Below are positions 5,091 through 5,350 of a stretch of DNA of 5,350 nucleotides, one piece after another (the stretch's first letter is position 1; each line of letters starts with the position of its first letter). The position numbers and the translations under genes were made by a program. The notes beneath the pieces were generated by a model. That model saw nothing but the letters and a program-made list of their open reading frames with translations. It had not been told where the DNA came from and ran no database searches. The DNA is from CAVRJC01 sp964505725 (GTDB lineage: Bacteria; Actinomycetota; Acidimicrobiia; IMCC26256; DASPTH01), in the NCBI GenBank assembly GCA_964505725.1, contig CAZDJK010000044.1, positions 1 to 5,350 on the forward strand. The letters run 5' to 3'.

Positions 5091-5350
5091 ATGATGCCGG
5101 AAGACCAGGGTCTCGTATCGACGGTGCTCAGCCCGCTCGCTCGCTACGAGCAGAACGTCATGAAGCGGATCGAGGACTTCCGAGATCCGCGTCAGGAGTG
5201 GCGCCGGATCTTCGCCGAGGTCTTCGGCACCTTCTTCCTCGTCCTCGTGGCCGCCGGCGGCGGGATGATGGGGCAGGCCTTTCCCGGCACGATCAGCCGT
5301 GCCGCCGCGGTCGTCGCACCCGGTCTGATGGTGATGGCAATCATCCTCTT
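5091..5350 (+). CDS. Aquaporin / MIP-family channel, N-terminal part (cut by window end)
   Basis: Eighty-six codons are visible. Residues 1-39 are a hydrophilic, charged N-terminus (MMPEDQGLVSTVLSP, then KRIEDFRDPRQEWRR). The first membrane helix follows: IFAEVFGTFFLVLVAAGGG (40-58), the characteristic start of aquaporins and glycerol facilitators (AEfxGTfxLvl, with the conserved helix-1 Glu at 43). A second hydrophobic segment begins around 72 (AAVVAPGLMVMAIIL) and runs off the window, before the first NPA box. The product should be an inner-membrane channel for water or small neutral solutes; which one cannot be judged without the NPA and selectivity-filter residues. ATG 5091 is chosen for its GGGGGA; ATG 5160 would remove 23 residues but has no good ribosome binding site. 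The pre-helix tail is longer than in AqpZ-type proteins. The gene is divergent from the dehydrogenase operon. Confidence 0.85.
   Translation, partial: MMPEDQGLVSTVLSPLARYEQNVMKRIEDFRDPRQEWRRIFAEVFGTFFLVLVAAGGGMMGQAFPGTISRAAAVVAPGLMVMAIIL

Noticed and set aside
1..5350. CRISPR arrays, tRNA or rRNA genes, insertion sequences, prophage or defence genes
   Set aside because: No spaced repeats, cloverleaf patterns, transposase motifs or defence-protein motifs were seen; the window is almost fully explained by metabolic genes.

Overview
The window is about 70% G+C, with tightly packed genes, paired acyl-CoA dehydrogenase genes and a DNA-binding-domain/citrate-synthase fusion. This points to a high-GC actinobacterium. 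An Acidimicrobiia-like or mycobacteria-like lineage is plausible, but the sequence does not settle it.

Layout: (1) positions 1-82 hold the 3' end of an unidentified plus-strand gene. It faces a minus-strand gene across a perfect 16-bp hairpin that probably ends transcripts from both sides. (2) Minus strand 150-1361 encodes a 403-aa protein with an N-terminal MerR/excisionase-type helix-turn-helix and a complete citrate synthase fold with all catalytic residues. (3) A divergent intergenic region (1362-1477) contains a sharply AT-rich block with overlapping palindromes, a good minus-strand promoter and possible short leader ORFs. (4) Plus strand 1478-2617 encodes a second, 379-aa citrate synthase (citA / citrate synthase 2 type) that has Glu where the catalytic Asp is usual. 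(5) It converges, with a 15-bp gap, on a minus-strand two-gene operon (4981 down to 2633) encoding a large and a small acyl-CoA dehydrogenase subunit, the arrangement of actinobacterial heterotetrameric dehydrogenases. (6) A 109-bp divergent region leads to a plus-strand aquaporin-family gene, starting at 5091 and cut by the window end.

How it may work together: the dehydrogenases would oxidise an acyl-CoA, and the citrate synthase paralogues would condense acetyl-CoA or propionyl-CoA with oxaloacetate. The HTH-citrate synthase is placed to sense one of these metabolites and regulate itself and citA through the AT-rich palindromes. That regulatory idea, from the fusion plus the adjacent operator-like DNA, is the most interesting hypothesis here. 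It is inference; the domain content, motifs and palindromes are read directly from the sequence.
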